Source: Ahaetulla prasina
Taxonomy: Eukaryota; Chordata; Lepidosauria; Squamata; Colubridae
Direction of reading: 5' to 3'
Assembly (NCBI RefSeq): GCF_028640845.1
Contig: NC_080540.1
Span: forward strand, 157,812,438 to 157,876,437
Length of the DNA: 64,000 nucleotides
Part shown: positions 44,243 through 56,100 of the stretch, piece by piece
Position numbering within the stretch: position 1 is the first letter of the stretch
Layout of the letters: each line of letters opens with the position of its first letter
The notes under the pieces: model-generated
What the model was told of the DNA's origin: nothing
Database searches by the model: none
What the model saw: only the letters and a program-made list of their open reading frames with translations
Program-made: the position numbers and the translations under genes

Positions 44243-44503
44243 TTATGACTTGGCTTTGTCCCAACTCTTCCGCTGCTGCGCACGTCGATCAAGCCTTCGT
44301 AATCTTGCGTCCCTCCAAAACTGTTCTTGGGGCGTTGCCAAATCAGAAGAAGGCCCGGGAGAATCAGGCCTTGCCGGCCCCTCCCTTTGAGTGGGTGCCA
44401 GGGAGGGAGAGGGCTCAAGAGAAGCAGGGCTTGCCAGGTCTTCTCCCTCATTTTCTGAATCATCCGAGTCCAGGAGTCTGGGTCCAGGAACCTGGGTCAC
44501 AAC
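44243..44503 (-). CDS. U3-encoded tail of chromovirus pol (LTR frame)
   Basis: From the second base of the LTR the frame is open for 86 codons to a stop at 44245-44243, before the TATA box. It starts VVTQVPGPRLLDSDDSENEG, is acidic and Pro/Ser-rich, then basic (RRLDRRAQQRKSW). In the 3' LTR the same frame continues the chromodomain frame of pol. I infer that Pol once ended inside the 3' LTR. No known domain. Confidence 0.55.
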   Translation of the reverse strand, partial: VVTQVPGPRLLDSDDSENEGEDLASPASLEPSPSLAPTQREGPARPDSPGPSSDLATPQEQFWRDARLRRLDRRAQQRKSWDKAKS

Positions 44504-44762
44504 ACCCACCCTTTCCTGGGTCTGCCCTCTCTTAATGACTTATTTAATTATCCAAATGTTCTGAGCTAACATAGCACTGAATCATAAACTGATCATATGA
44601 TTTATATCACCCACATAGTTACAGAATTGACTTTTGTGATTCAATATCATGCATCAATAGGCTAAGAGTTTCTGTCCCAAATAACCTCAAGTCGACATCT
44701 TTGCTCTGTAATACATAATACTGATATTGCTACCCAGCCACCCAGTTCACCATCTGAAGCAA

Positions 44763-44850
44763 GAATAGAATAGAATAATAGAATAGAGTAGAATAGAATT
44801 CTTTATTGGCTGAGTGTGATCAGACACACAAGGAATCGTCCTACATTGCT
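44763..44850 (-). repeat. Snake LINE 3' end with AATAG tail
   Basis: agaatagaatagaat runs into tctttattggctgagtgtga. A short copy of the family at 34.39 kb, just downstream of PRIM1. Confidence 0.75.
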
Positions 44851-44938
44851 AAACTGTTTCATTAAAGAAGCCATAGATGCCCGATTCCCACATCCTACCA
44901 TTTACGAAGCACAATGTCAAGTTCAAAAAAGCGACTTA

Positions 44939-45217
44939 TTTAATGCAATGTGTGAATTTAGCTTCTCTGTTACCAAAAGCCAATAAGGAAGAGAAAAAAC
45001 TGTATATTTTTTGTATCAAGTTATGTCGCTGCCCATGTTGCCATCACGACCCTGATGTCATTGAAACAATTTGGGGAGGGGGAGTTGGAGCAGGCATCCT
45101 TCTGAAGCAAGTCCTTACCACTATCTTTCAAACGCTGTCCTTTGTAAGATTTCTCCATTTCTTCTAAGAACTGTTCAAAGACTTTCACGTATGGAGCCAA
45201 ACTGGTTTTCTTATAAT
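44939..45217 (-). CDS. PRIM1: PRIM1 last exon and 3' UTR
   Basis: After a T-rich ttaacag acceptor it encodes [20 protein letters not shown] then KSYKGQRL and KDLLQKD. Human PRIM1 stops two residues later, but here the frame continues to a TAA at 45023-45021, adding about 23 residues (start [10 protein letters not shown]). An ATTAAA signal at 44944-44939 may direct polyadenylation; the 3' end is inferred. Confidence 0.9.
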
Positions 45218-48200
45218 CTGTTAAAAAAAAAAAAGATTGGGAGGGAGGAGAAAAGACTTGTTTTATTTTCAAATTTTAAAATCGCGACTACTTAAGCAGA
45301 ATTAAGGAATTAAGTTTGGCTCCCAGCTGTCCATTTGCTCCAATCAATATGAAAAAAGATTAACCTCACTTCCAGGTCAGATCCTTTATGCATACCTGAT
45401 TTGACCCCAAGGACATACCAGATTTAATACTAATCATGTCATATTTTTCTATTTGTAAACATTTCAGAAAACCGACCTGTTACATCTCAATTAATCATCT
45501 CTCTTGCTATGCTGCTCATTACTATTATTATTATTTTTTTTTACAACAAATGGGGTAGCCTTCATCAAATGTCTATCCTTCACACACTTCCCAGAAAAGG
45601 CAAATCTCTCACAAAAATGTCCCAAAAGGTGCTTTTCCAAAAGGCAACTGGAATTTTTTTGTTTTTACTTCGAAAAAAAGTAACTTTGGCAACACATATA
45701 CTAAAATTGGAACAATACAGAAAGGTTAGCATGGCCCCTGTGCAAGGATGATATGCAAATTCATGAAGCATTCCATATCGTCTTCAAAGAAAAAAACCCC
45801 AAGAAAGTCCGGTTGTCTTTTGGAAAAAGCACCTTTGGGGATAGCCATAACCTGGATGATTGAGAATCTCCATAGACTCTCACAAAAGATACACTCACTT
45901 CCCTTTCGATTCAAATACATAGGAGAGAAAACAACTACAATGTTCCTCTTTTTCGCACTACTGATATTCAACAGGAAGTCACCGAATGACAGCATTGGGG
46001 CAGAAGGAAGGAAAGGCATTAAAACCGAAGTAGGTTTGGTGCACTTATAAAGTTTGGTTTGATTTGCTGATTACACAGAGGGGGGAATTTGTCTAAAAAT
46101 TGAAGTTTCAGTGAGATACAGTGGTATCTAAAATTAGCTGAGTGGATCCTTTGGCAATGAAAATAATTTTAATAAGTAGTTATAATCTTGTTTTCAAAAA
46201 GCTTTACACTAAAAACATTTCCAGCCTATAGTTTTGCAGGGCTTTTATACAGGGTATAAAATAAGAGCAATTATACATAACTGAAGAATTTAGTGCTACC
46301 AACACAGCATTTTAACCTGTTCCTCCTCCTTTCTATCTATGAATCAAAGAAATGACACACATTCCTAATGATAACAGAATTGGCTAAAGATCTGTCCTGA
46401 TCTCTTCTATGACAGCACTCACCTCTGCTTTTACGAGAGCTTTCTGGTAGACCTTCAGTTTCCTTTCCATTTCCTTCATCTTTCCCAATCATGTCCAGCT
46501 CATGACAGAGGTGGCTAAGGAATAGAACAAAAACATTGGAAATCCCACAGAATTTGGCCAACATGTATTGATCATGATCATTTCACTCTAAGCTTGGATC
46601 CAGTAAATTGAGCTTATGCAGTAGAATTGATCAATTCACTCTTGATTTGTGTTTAAAGAGACCGATTGGGTACACCTATCACATTAAATGATATTATGCA
46701 TTTTCTTTTGCTTAAGCCACTGAGTGAATGTAGGCACTATGATGTTTAATTCAGGGGTGCTATTCAGCAGGTTCTGGAGAACCGGTAGCGGAAATTTTGA
46801 GTTGTTCAGAGAACCAGCAAATACCACTTTTGGGTGGCCCCAGAATGAGGTAGGAATGGAGATTTGGCAATATCCTTCCCCCAGAAGTGGGGAAGGAATG
46901 GGGATTTTGCAGTATCCTTCCCCTGCCACACCCACCAAGCCACGCCCACAGAACTGGTAGTAAAAAAAATTGAATTTCACCACTGGTTTTTAATCCTACC
47001 AATTGTTGATTATGCAACAAAACAGTGGATAAAAAAAAACGTGTGAACCTAGGCACCATCTCATTCCTACACTTTCTAGGTGCATGTTTGTCATAAATCC
47101 CAAGGAGATGACCCATACCCTATCGTGGGGACAGCAAATGGATCAAAGTCATCCAATTTCTTCAGGTCAATTGGAACTGAAATGCGTCCTGAAAGAGATC
47201 AAAAGCAGCATTACAGCTTCCTTTAAAACAGTTCCCCAACCTTTCTGGCTTTGCAGACTGGGGGGAGAGGAAGAGAGGGGATGGTTCCATGCGAGTGAGG
47301 AGGAAGCCCGCACACACACACACACAGCTCCACTTGTGTGAGGGGTGGGCACGCACGCATCCTGCTCGCGCAAATGGAACTGTGCACATGCGCTTCCCTG
47401 CTGCTCACACAAGTGGAGATGCGCACCCATGCGTGAGCGTTTGCCTGCCATTTCTGCGGCCTGGTCCTGAAGGGTTCCAGGCCCAGAAGTGAGCTGCGGC
47501 CTGGGGGTTGAGGACCCCTAGTTTAAAGACGACTAGTGAGAAGAGAAAAAAGCGTGCAGCAAGGGACTACATTTCTGAACAGCTCCATGAACTGGCTAAA
47601 TGTCCACATGGAAACTTTCCCAGATCTTGGAAAGGTCAACTTACTATTATTAGTGCCTTTTTAAAGTTACAACATCACTGAAAAAGTGACTTGTTACTAT
47701 TTTTCACACTTACAACCATTGTAGCAGCCCCATGGTCATGTGATCAAAATTTATGACAGTTGCAGTGTCCCTGGGTCATGTGATCGCCTTTTGCCACCTT
47801 CTGACAAGCAAAGTCAATGGGGAATCCAGATTCACTTAACAATGGCAGTGATTCACTTAACAACGGTGGCAAGAAAGGTTGTAAGGTGGGGCTAACAGAT
47901 GTATCACGTAGCAACAGAAATTTGGGGCTCAATTGTGGTCATAAGTGGAAGACTATCTGTATTGTCCTATACTCAAAAGCACACGCTGGGAAACTCAAAA
48001 CAGCAACTTCAAGATTTAATCTCTTAATACAGAAGAGTTAAAAAAAATGTTTTATCTGTTTTTTGGCCCTAGGATCCTGATGGTTCTTCCTAAGATGACA
48101 TAGTAATATAGGACTTATTTAATGCCTTAACAGGATTCTCAATCTAAAACATTGCTTTAGTTTGATTAAAACTCACAAACTCCACAGAGACAACATGCCC

Positions 48201-51200
48201 ATTTCTATAATTACAATTTTATCTTAGCATTATATGCAGGACCCATTTGTTTTTCACAAAATGACACCTTTAGGCACCAAACCACATTTGATTTTAGCAT
48301 TATTTCTTTCTTCCTGCTCATAACTGAAAACACTAACAGGGAAATGTATATTTCAGAAGCAGCAGAAGGAACAACTGGTACTTTAGACAAAGCAGTATGT
48401 TGCTACTGATGCTTACTGGTAAATCCTCCCTGTTCTCTATGTTCAATTTTGCATACATAGATAAAGGTAAAGGTTCCCCTCTCTCATATGTCCTAGTCAT
48501 TCCCAACTCTAGGGGGCAGTGCTCATCTCCATTACAAAGCTGAAGAGCCAGCACTGTCCGAAGACGTCGTGTGGCCGGCATGACTCAACGCCAAAGGCGC
48601 ACGGAATGCTGTTACCTTCCCACCAAAGGTGGTCCCTATTTTTCTATTTGCATTTTTTACGTGCTTTCGAACTGCTAGGTTGGCAGAAGCTGGGGCAAGT
48701 TGCCTACATAGCATTACCTTATTTTTATCTTCCAAAAAGCCTAAAAGTAAGCCAGGCTGAGAGATAGCAAGGGGCTGAATATCAAATAGTGATCTCCATG
48801 ATTGAAGTGAATTACCCGTGTTTCCACCTCCAGCTTCCCCTGCCATTTTAGGCCCTCGTCGGATTTCCACCAAAAAGAAATACGCAGGAGCATCGTTCAG
48901 CAACTGACCTGTTTTGGGATGAACGCTGAAAGGGCTCTTCAGCAAATGATTGATGCCTTTGCTAACGTTCATATCCAGGCGGGGAAAACAGTATTGTAAC
49001 ATAATCTCCCTTTCAGAGTGTACCATTTTCTTCAGAATGAGAAAGAAAAAAGGATTAATGCGAACTGGCCTAAGTCAAGACAATGCCCAGGTCTAGCTCA
49101 CTCACAACAGGTAGTCCTCGACTTACAACAGTTCATTCAGTGACTGTTCGAAGTTACAACGGCATTGAAAGAAAAAGCGACTTTATGACCATTTTTCACA
49201 CTTATGACCATTGCAGCATCTCCATGATCACGTGATCAAATTCAGATGCTTGGCAACTGGCTCGTATTTATGACGGTTGCAGTGTCCCAAGGTCATGTGA
49301 TCATCTTTTGCGACCTCCTGACAAGCAAAGTCAAGGGGAAACTAGATTCACTGAATTACGGTGTTGCTAATTTACTTAACAAGCGTGGCAAAAAAAATCG
49401 TAATGGGGCAAATAACAAATTTCTCACTTAGCAACCTAAATTCTGGGCTCAATTGTCATGAATTGAGGACTACCTGTATTGCCCAGGCAAATCAGCTTCC
49501 TGCCTTTCTAAGATTTCAAATCCGAGTCTTTCTTTCTTGTTTGGAGACTGAACTTTTAGGTGTTTTAGTATACCCAAAGCACTTCTTGTACTAAGATACA
49601 TCATCATCATAATTTTATATATATCCACATTATCATCAACTGAATTTATATGTCGCCTGACTTCTTATAACTCTTCTCTAATCACTGTTTGGGCTTTTTT
49701 TTTTTTTTTGTAATTCAGCAGCCAAAAAGCTTTCAGAATAATTGTAGCTCCCTCTTCAGACGCTCGATTTTCAATAAGCTATAAATAAACCTTTTATGGT
49801 GGAAGAAAGTGCAGTAGGGAGAATCAGCCTACTAAAAATAGAAACTGTCGTCGTATTCTGGATATGTCAACTTTCTGTCTTAATGAGTCTCATTTTATCT
49901 CCACTTATTGATTTTTCACAGGCCCACAAGGAGTCCTTGTGCTCTCAAAATCCAGGGCAACTTCAAAAGGCAGAAGCACCATGGTTTAATAGCAAAGCAT
50001 CTTCCAGTCTTGAGTTCTTGACCTTTTCAGCACTACAACTTAAAATAAAGCGTCTCACTCACCTATTAGCAAAGTTCTACCCCAGTGTTAATTTTGCATA
50101 TAAGTACTATTTAGTTTACCTTTTTTTCCAGAACTTCCCAGCGCTGCTCTGAATTATGCTTTTTACGGAATTCCGAACGAAGACACTCTTGCTCTGGTGG
50201 CAGAATGGCTAAGGACTTTCCAGGTTAGGCTCTGAAGCGAAATAGCCAACTTTCGGTACCTTCTCCAAGGGGGATAGCTTTGCCTTCTTTCAAAAAGACT
50301 TGCATGCCAGTCTGCTGTTCCTGGTATACAGGAAGTCAGATGGGCCCACTCAGGGGTAAAATCTAAAAATTTCTGTGGGTGTGGCTTAATTGGTGGTCAG
50401 ATGGCTTGGTGGTCAGATGGCTTGGTAGGCGTGGCCAATAACAATAAATAATAAAAATAATAAACAAAGTATAAAAAAACAATAAGAGGTACCAAAAACC
50501 AACTTTCACACTTTACACACACACAACACTACTGACTCACAATGTAAAAGCAACTGCACTTCACACTTCACACAGCCACAAAAAGCTCAAAAACCAACTT
50601 TCACACACACAACTAACACACACACACACAAATACAGCTTTCTGAGATTTTGTGTGTTTGTGTAGTTAGAGTGAAACACTACAGAAACACACCAAATCTC
50701 AGAAAGCTGCACAAATATTTTATTTTATTTTATTGTGGACTTCAAATCCCAGAGTTCCTCAGCTAGCAAAGCCAGCCAGTTGATCACCGAGGAAATAGAT
50801 TAGCAGAATAGATTGATTCTGTCTGGGCTGAAACTGAAACTGCTTTCGGGCTGTGGCCATGCGTTCCTCAGTAATCAGGTAAGTGCCTTAGAATCTCTAC
50901 TCTTACTTGTAGAAAACCTGTTTTCTACAAGTAAGAGTACAAGTAAGGTTTTGCTGTTTTTTACTTTTAAAGGCCTGTTTCGGCTGAAGCAAAACTGGCT
51001 TTTAAAAGTAAAAAAAACCTCTGCTGATAGTGCGGCTCAGCAGAGGCAGGGGGTGTGGGGCTAGGGATTTTTGCTACCGGTTCTCCGAACCAGCAGCCGC
51101 CATCACTATCGGATCACGCGATCCCCTCCGATCCGGGAGCATTTCACCCCTGGGCCCACTTCCAAACAAATCAGTTCTCTCTAATTTAATGTTTCTCAAC

Positions 51201-53025
51201 TTTGGCTATTTTAAGATGCGGGGATGATTTCAACTCCCAGAACTGTCAGGGTTGAGAAACTCTGCTCTAATGGGACTTACTCGCAATTAAGTCTGCTCAG
51301 AGCTGATGCTTTAAATTATATACCAATCTTGTACGTGCGCTACTGAAGAATAAGATGGGAAGAACAGACTTTCCCCCCCTGTGCATGTGAAAATATCTCC
51401 AATTTTGGAGCAGCCCTCCGGAAAAGCTCTCTTCAGGAAGAAAATTAGACCAGCAAGGAAACCACAGGCCTGTTTATTCTTGACCTTTTCTATCTAAACA
51501 TCCTGTTCTACTGCCACAAATAATTTGGGAAAAGATTACCTTAGGATATCATTTTAGGGTATCAGTTGGGAACCATTATTCCTTCTGTTGTTGCCAGAAT
51601 ACAATTGCTATGGGAGTTGTAGTTGAACATCAGGAATTTAATAGGTTTCCCACCCTATTGCAAATAAGCCATTTATCCCGTTTTCAAACACTGATGGTTT
51701 CTTATTAAACTTCCTCCATCTTAATCTTCTCTGCCATCTCTAAATAATGTCACACAACCAAAAACCAAGTACAACCACACACTGTCTATTAGAAGGAAGA
51801 AGAAGGGAGAGGTGAAGAAATTGTCTAAGGAAGATGTTGTCCAAGAAGTTTACTTGCTTCTGCCTGAAAGATGCCTTGGCCAATTAATGGATTCTGTGTT
51901 GATGAGGGTTTTTTTGAGAGTGGGAGTTTATTACATGCTGTTAGAAATAATTTTACCTCCTGGGCTACTGCAACAATCCAGATGCTAGATTGTAGATATC
52001 TGGATTATGTTTTACATGTTGTCTTGACCATTTATGGATAGTCTGGCCAGAGTGTCCTACAAAATATGCTCCTTGCCTATTTTTGTATAACCTCGACTCC
52101 ATTTTTGACAATCTCAAAAGGATATTCTCTGGAACCAAAGCTAACACCTTTTCCCATTTTTCTTTATTTCCAAGTATGTCCTGACCAACGAGAGCATATT
52201 CTTTGAAGTAACGTTTCACTATATCCAACGATGCTCTGAAGAAGAAAAAAAAGAGAGGAAAGCATCAGAGAGACAAATGGTTCCTAAATGTTTTAGGATT
52301 TTGTAAGACAGAGAACGTCAAGCAGATGCAACTTTCTCACGCAGAGAAAAATAAAACAAGTTCTGCTGAAATCATTTCATCAGCATTTAATAATAATAAT
52401 AACAGAGTTGGAAGGGACCTTGGAGATCTTCTAGTCCAACCCCCCGCCCAGGCAGGAAACCCTACAGCACTTCAGACAAATGGTTATCCAACATCTTCTT
52501 AAAAACTTGCAGTGTTGGAGCATTCACAACTTCTGCAAGCAAGTCGTTCCACTGATTAATTGTTCTAACTGTCAGGAAATTTCTCCTTAGTTCTAAGTTG
52601 CTTCTTTCCTTGATCAGTTTCCACCCATTGCTTCTTGTTCTGCCCTCAGGTGCTTTGTAGCATAGCTTGACTCCCTCTTCTTTGTGGCAACCCCTGAGAT
52701 ATTGGAACACTGCTATCATGTCTCCCCTAGTCCTTCTTTTTATTAAACTAGACATACCCATATATAATATAATATAATTATTATAACATATATATATGTT
52801 TTCTGAGGTTTTCGCGGGTGTTTGTATGTAGGTCTTTGGTTATTTGGGTTTTCTCCCGCGTAAAATTGGAACTGTCTTGGCGACGTTTCGACGAAGTCTC
52901 ATTCGTCATCTTCAGGCTTCAGCTTCATGCTTCTGGGAACTGGGCTGAAGCCTGAAGATGATGAATGAGACTCGAAACGCCGCCAAGACAGTTCCAATTT
53001 TACGCGGAGAAAACCCAATAACTAA

Positions 53026-53123
<98 letters not shown>

Positions 53124-56100
53124 AATATAATATATATAATATATATTATTATATATTAATATAATATAATATAATATAATATAATATAATATAATATAAT
53201 ATAATATAATATAATATAATATAATATAATTAAGATTGCCGGAAGAAATATCAACAACCTCAGATATGCAGATGATACCACTCGAATGGCAGAAAGTAAA
53301 GAGGAACTAAACAGTCTCTTGATGCGGGTGAAGGAGGAGAGTGCAAAAGTTGGCTTGAAACTCAACATTAAGAAAACTAAAATCATGGCATCCGTCCCTT
53401 TCAATTCCTGGCAGATAGATGGTGAAGAAATGGAGGTAGTGACAGATTTTATTTTCCTGGGCTCCAAGATCACCGCAGATGGGGACTGCAGCCAAGAAAT
53501 TAAAAGACGCTTGCTCCTGGGGAGGAAAGCTATGGCAAATCTAGACAGCGTACTAAAAAGCAGAGACATCACCCTGCCAGCAAAAGTGTGTACAGTCAAG
53601 GCTATGGTTTTCCCAGTTGCAATGTATGGCTGTGAAGGTTGGACCATAAGAAAGGCTGAGCGCCAAAGAATCGAGGCCTTTGAACTCTGGTGCTGGAGAA
53701 GACTCCTGCGAGTCCCTTGGACTGCAAGGTGATCAAACCGGTCAGTCCTAGAGATCAACCCTGACTGCGCTTTAGAAGGCCAGATCCTGAAGATGAAACT
53801 CAAATACTTTGGCCATTTAATGAGAAGGAAGGACTCACTGGAGAAGAGCCTAATGCTGGGAAAGATTGAGGGCAAAAGAAGAAAGGGACGACAGAGAACG
53901 AGGTGGCTGGGCGGAGTCACTGAAGCAGTAGGCATGAGTTTAAATGGACTCCAGAGGATGGTAGAGGACAGGAAGGCCTGGAGGAATGTTGTCCATGGGG
54001 TCGCGATGGGTCGGACAACACTTCGCAACTAACAACAACAAGACATACCCAATTCCAGCAACCGTTCTTCATGTTTTAGCCTCCAGTCCCTTAATCATCT
54101 TTGTTGCTCTTCTCTGCACTCTTTCTAGAGTCTCAGCATCTTTTTTACATCGTGGCGACCAAAACTGAATGCAGTATTCCAAGTGTGGCCTTACCAAGGC
54201 ATTATAAAGTGATATTAACACTTCACATGATCTTGATTCTATCCCTCTGTTTATTAAGCCCAGAACTGTGTTGGCTTTTTTGGCAGCTTTAATTCAATTT
54301 GCTCCTGCTTGAAACTGGAGGCTTTAGTTTATAGCATTTATAGCAGGTGTGCAAAAAAAGCAAGCCCTAACTCTACATCAACCCCACTTTTAAGTATAAG
54401 GGCAAAAAGGCATGGAAAGAGCAACACTTTATTCTCCAGATTTTGCCAATATGCTAAGCACTTCTTTCAGGACGTGTGAGCATATGCAATAAAGTAATGT
54501 AAAAAAATGCCAAACAGTAGTACGTATCATCTGAAAATCCAAAATACACATCTAAAGGTTTCTAAGTCTAAGCTAGTTTCTTTATGTCAGCATTGGGCAA
54601 AATTAGTGGAAAAATTTTAACCAGCACTTTAGTATCACTGCCTGGAGACCTTTATCCACCTGCTCATTCAAACCAGAGCTATCATCAGGGTAGTATTAAG
54701 TAGTAAGGCCCCCTTGGCAATTGCCAACAAGCTTACCTGTGGTTAAAAGCTTCAGATTCTATACTCAGTTTTGTCAATGCTTCTTCTAGAAAGCGGCAGC
54801 TGAGTTGGAAACAGACCAGAGCAGTAGGTGGTCTCCTCTTTAGCCACACCAAGAATGGCATCCATCCTGATTCATACCGCCACAAGGCAGAGTGCTCTAT
54901 TTACCTATCTATATGTATTTATTTGATCTGATGCAACTTGAGTCCAAATAATGCTAAGCTCTTGCTTAGACCACACTTCCTTAAATCCTACGCTTCTCAG
55001 TTCAGTTCAAAAACTGTTTCAGCTTAGAGTGAGCATCCACGGCCTCTCACTATTGTTGAACAGTAACAGGTATCATTGCCCAAAACAAGGAAAATTGCAA
55101 TTCAACCATTTTTGGAAGGCTCCCTACTCAAATTGTTAAAGATAGATTTTAACTGGAAACCGGAAGGCACCACGTTCCTTTTATGGCACCTGCACACGAT
55201 TGAAAATCCAAAAGTTACATGAACTGACCTGATGAAAGGATGAATGTGGTTATCCGAGAGGGTTACTTTCTTGATGGTTCCTTCACCTCCCTAGAAATGT
55301 TCAAGGAAAAGGAAGGTTAGAGTCTGTTTATGCCTGCTTTCCCTCCCCTCCCCCCATTGGACATGAAAGTCTCAGTGGCACTTCTGGCTACACATGTCAC
55401 AGAATTGGGACATCGTGCTGAATTTTCTGCCTCGCTTGTCTTTTCCCAACATTTTAGTTGCCCCTCATGGCACCATTTAGTTCAGCATCAATATTTAAAA
55501 AAAAAAACCTGAAGGAAACGCTAAAGGTAAACTTCAGCTAGTGAGCAAGCATTTCCTTAGATTGGAAATTGATTTCTGAACAGAGAGAACATAGAGAACT
55601 GATTCACATTGTTTTTCTTTAGGAAAATCAAGAAATGGCAGTCCAAGGCACTAGCTTAACAATGATCGATGCGTTGGATTATTTGCTGGGGGAAAGAGTA
55701 GTATTGAAAGCATCTGCTGGAGTCCTGTACTTTAACAGGGATAGGGAAGATAGAATATTTAAAAGTGTATCTTTTTCTGATTTGTACAAGTGCTGAGAAT
55801 GCTTTCTTCTACCCTATTATTAATGAGGAAAAGGACTGGAAAACAGCTGATGTAGTTCTCATCTTCAAAAAAGGGAGAAAAAATATATCCAGGAAACTAC
55901 AGACCCATCAGCCTGACCTCAATATCAGGGAAGACTCTGGAAAAGATAATCAAACAACGAATCAGCAAACACCTAGAAGCAAACAAAGTAATAACCAAAA
56001 GCTAACGTGGGTTTGTCAAAAACAAATAATGCCAGACTAATCTTATTGCATTCTTTGACAAAGTGACAAAATTAGTGGACCAGAGGAATGCTGTCGATAT

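Larger units (their letters stand above)
39096..44504 (-). mobile_element. Ty3/Gypsy chromovirus (sushi/Tf1-like) retrotransposon, coding broken
   Basis: A 5,409-bp LTR element with perfect 5-bp duplications cccac (39091-39095 and 44505-44509). LTRs of 544 and 545 bp differ at only about six positions, so insertion is young. Minus-strand order: 5' LTR, self-priming site, gag, protease, reverse transcriptase, RNase H, integrase, chromodomain, 3' LTR. That order and the chromodomain place it in the chromovirus branch. Coding is interrupted by several frameshifts and an early stop in gag, so this copy does not look able to make its proteins. It sits between PRIM1 and NACA in their orientation. 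Confidence 0.93.
43960..44504 (-). repeat. 5' LTR of the chromovirus
   Basis: 545 bp, right border next to duplication cccac. On the minus strand: U3 44504-44184 with a long open frame, a TATAAATA box at 44215-44208, and predicted transcript start at 44183. R plus U5 continue to 43960. Confidence 0.92.
45311..46420. other. PRIM1 intron holding a palindromic MITE and U6 pseudogene
   Basis: Apart from the palindrome at 45.6-45.85 kb and the U6-like copy inside it, no feature is recognised. Confidence 0.5.
50197..52125 (-). other. PRIM1: U12-type AT-AC intron of PRIM1
   Basis: The 5' site is |ATATCCTTTT, an exact minor-spliceosome donor. The 3' site is ccAC|, with a TCCTTAGC branch-like motif at 50215-50208 about 13 bases before it, close to TCCTTAAC. 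Joining there restores Thr (A|CA) and gives an ungapped 20-residue match to human. The 1,929-bp intron contains an 802-bp hAT-like element. Confidence 0.85.

Noticed and set aside
44803..44808. AATAAA on the minus strand as the PRIM1 polyadenylation signal
   Set aside because: It belongs to the LINE 3' end at 44.76 kb; the ATTAAA at 44944-44939 is closer to the stop. Transcript ends would decide.
48909..49009. Shorter PRIM1 exon starting at the AG at 49,010
   Set aside because: Its acceptor has a purine-rich context (aaaatggtacactctgaaag), whereas the site 20 bases upstream has a strong pyrimidine tract and fits the phase of the preceding exon. Kept as an alternative.
52092..52235. A longer PRIM1 exon ending at the GT site near 52,091
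   Set aside because: It would add about 11 residues absent from the family and end in phase 2, while the next exon needs phase 1. The AT-AC junction gives an exact-length match.
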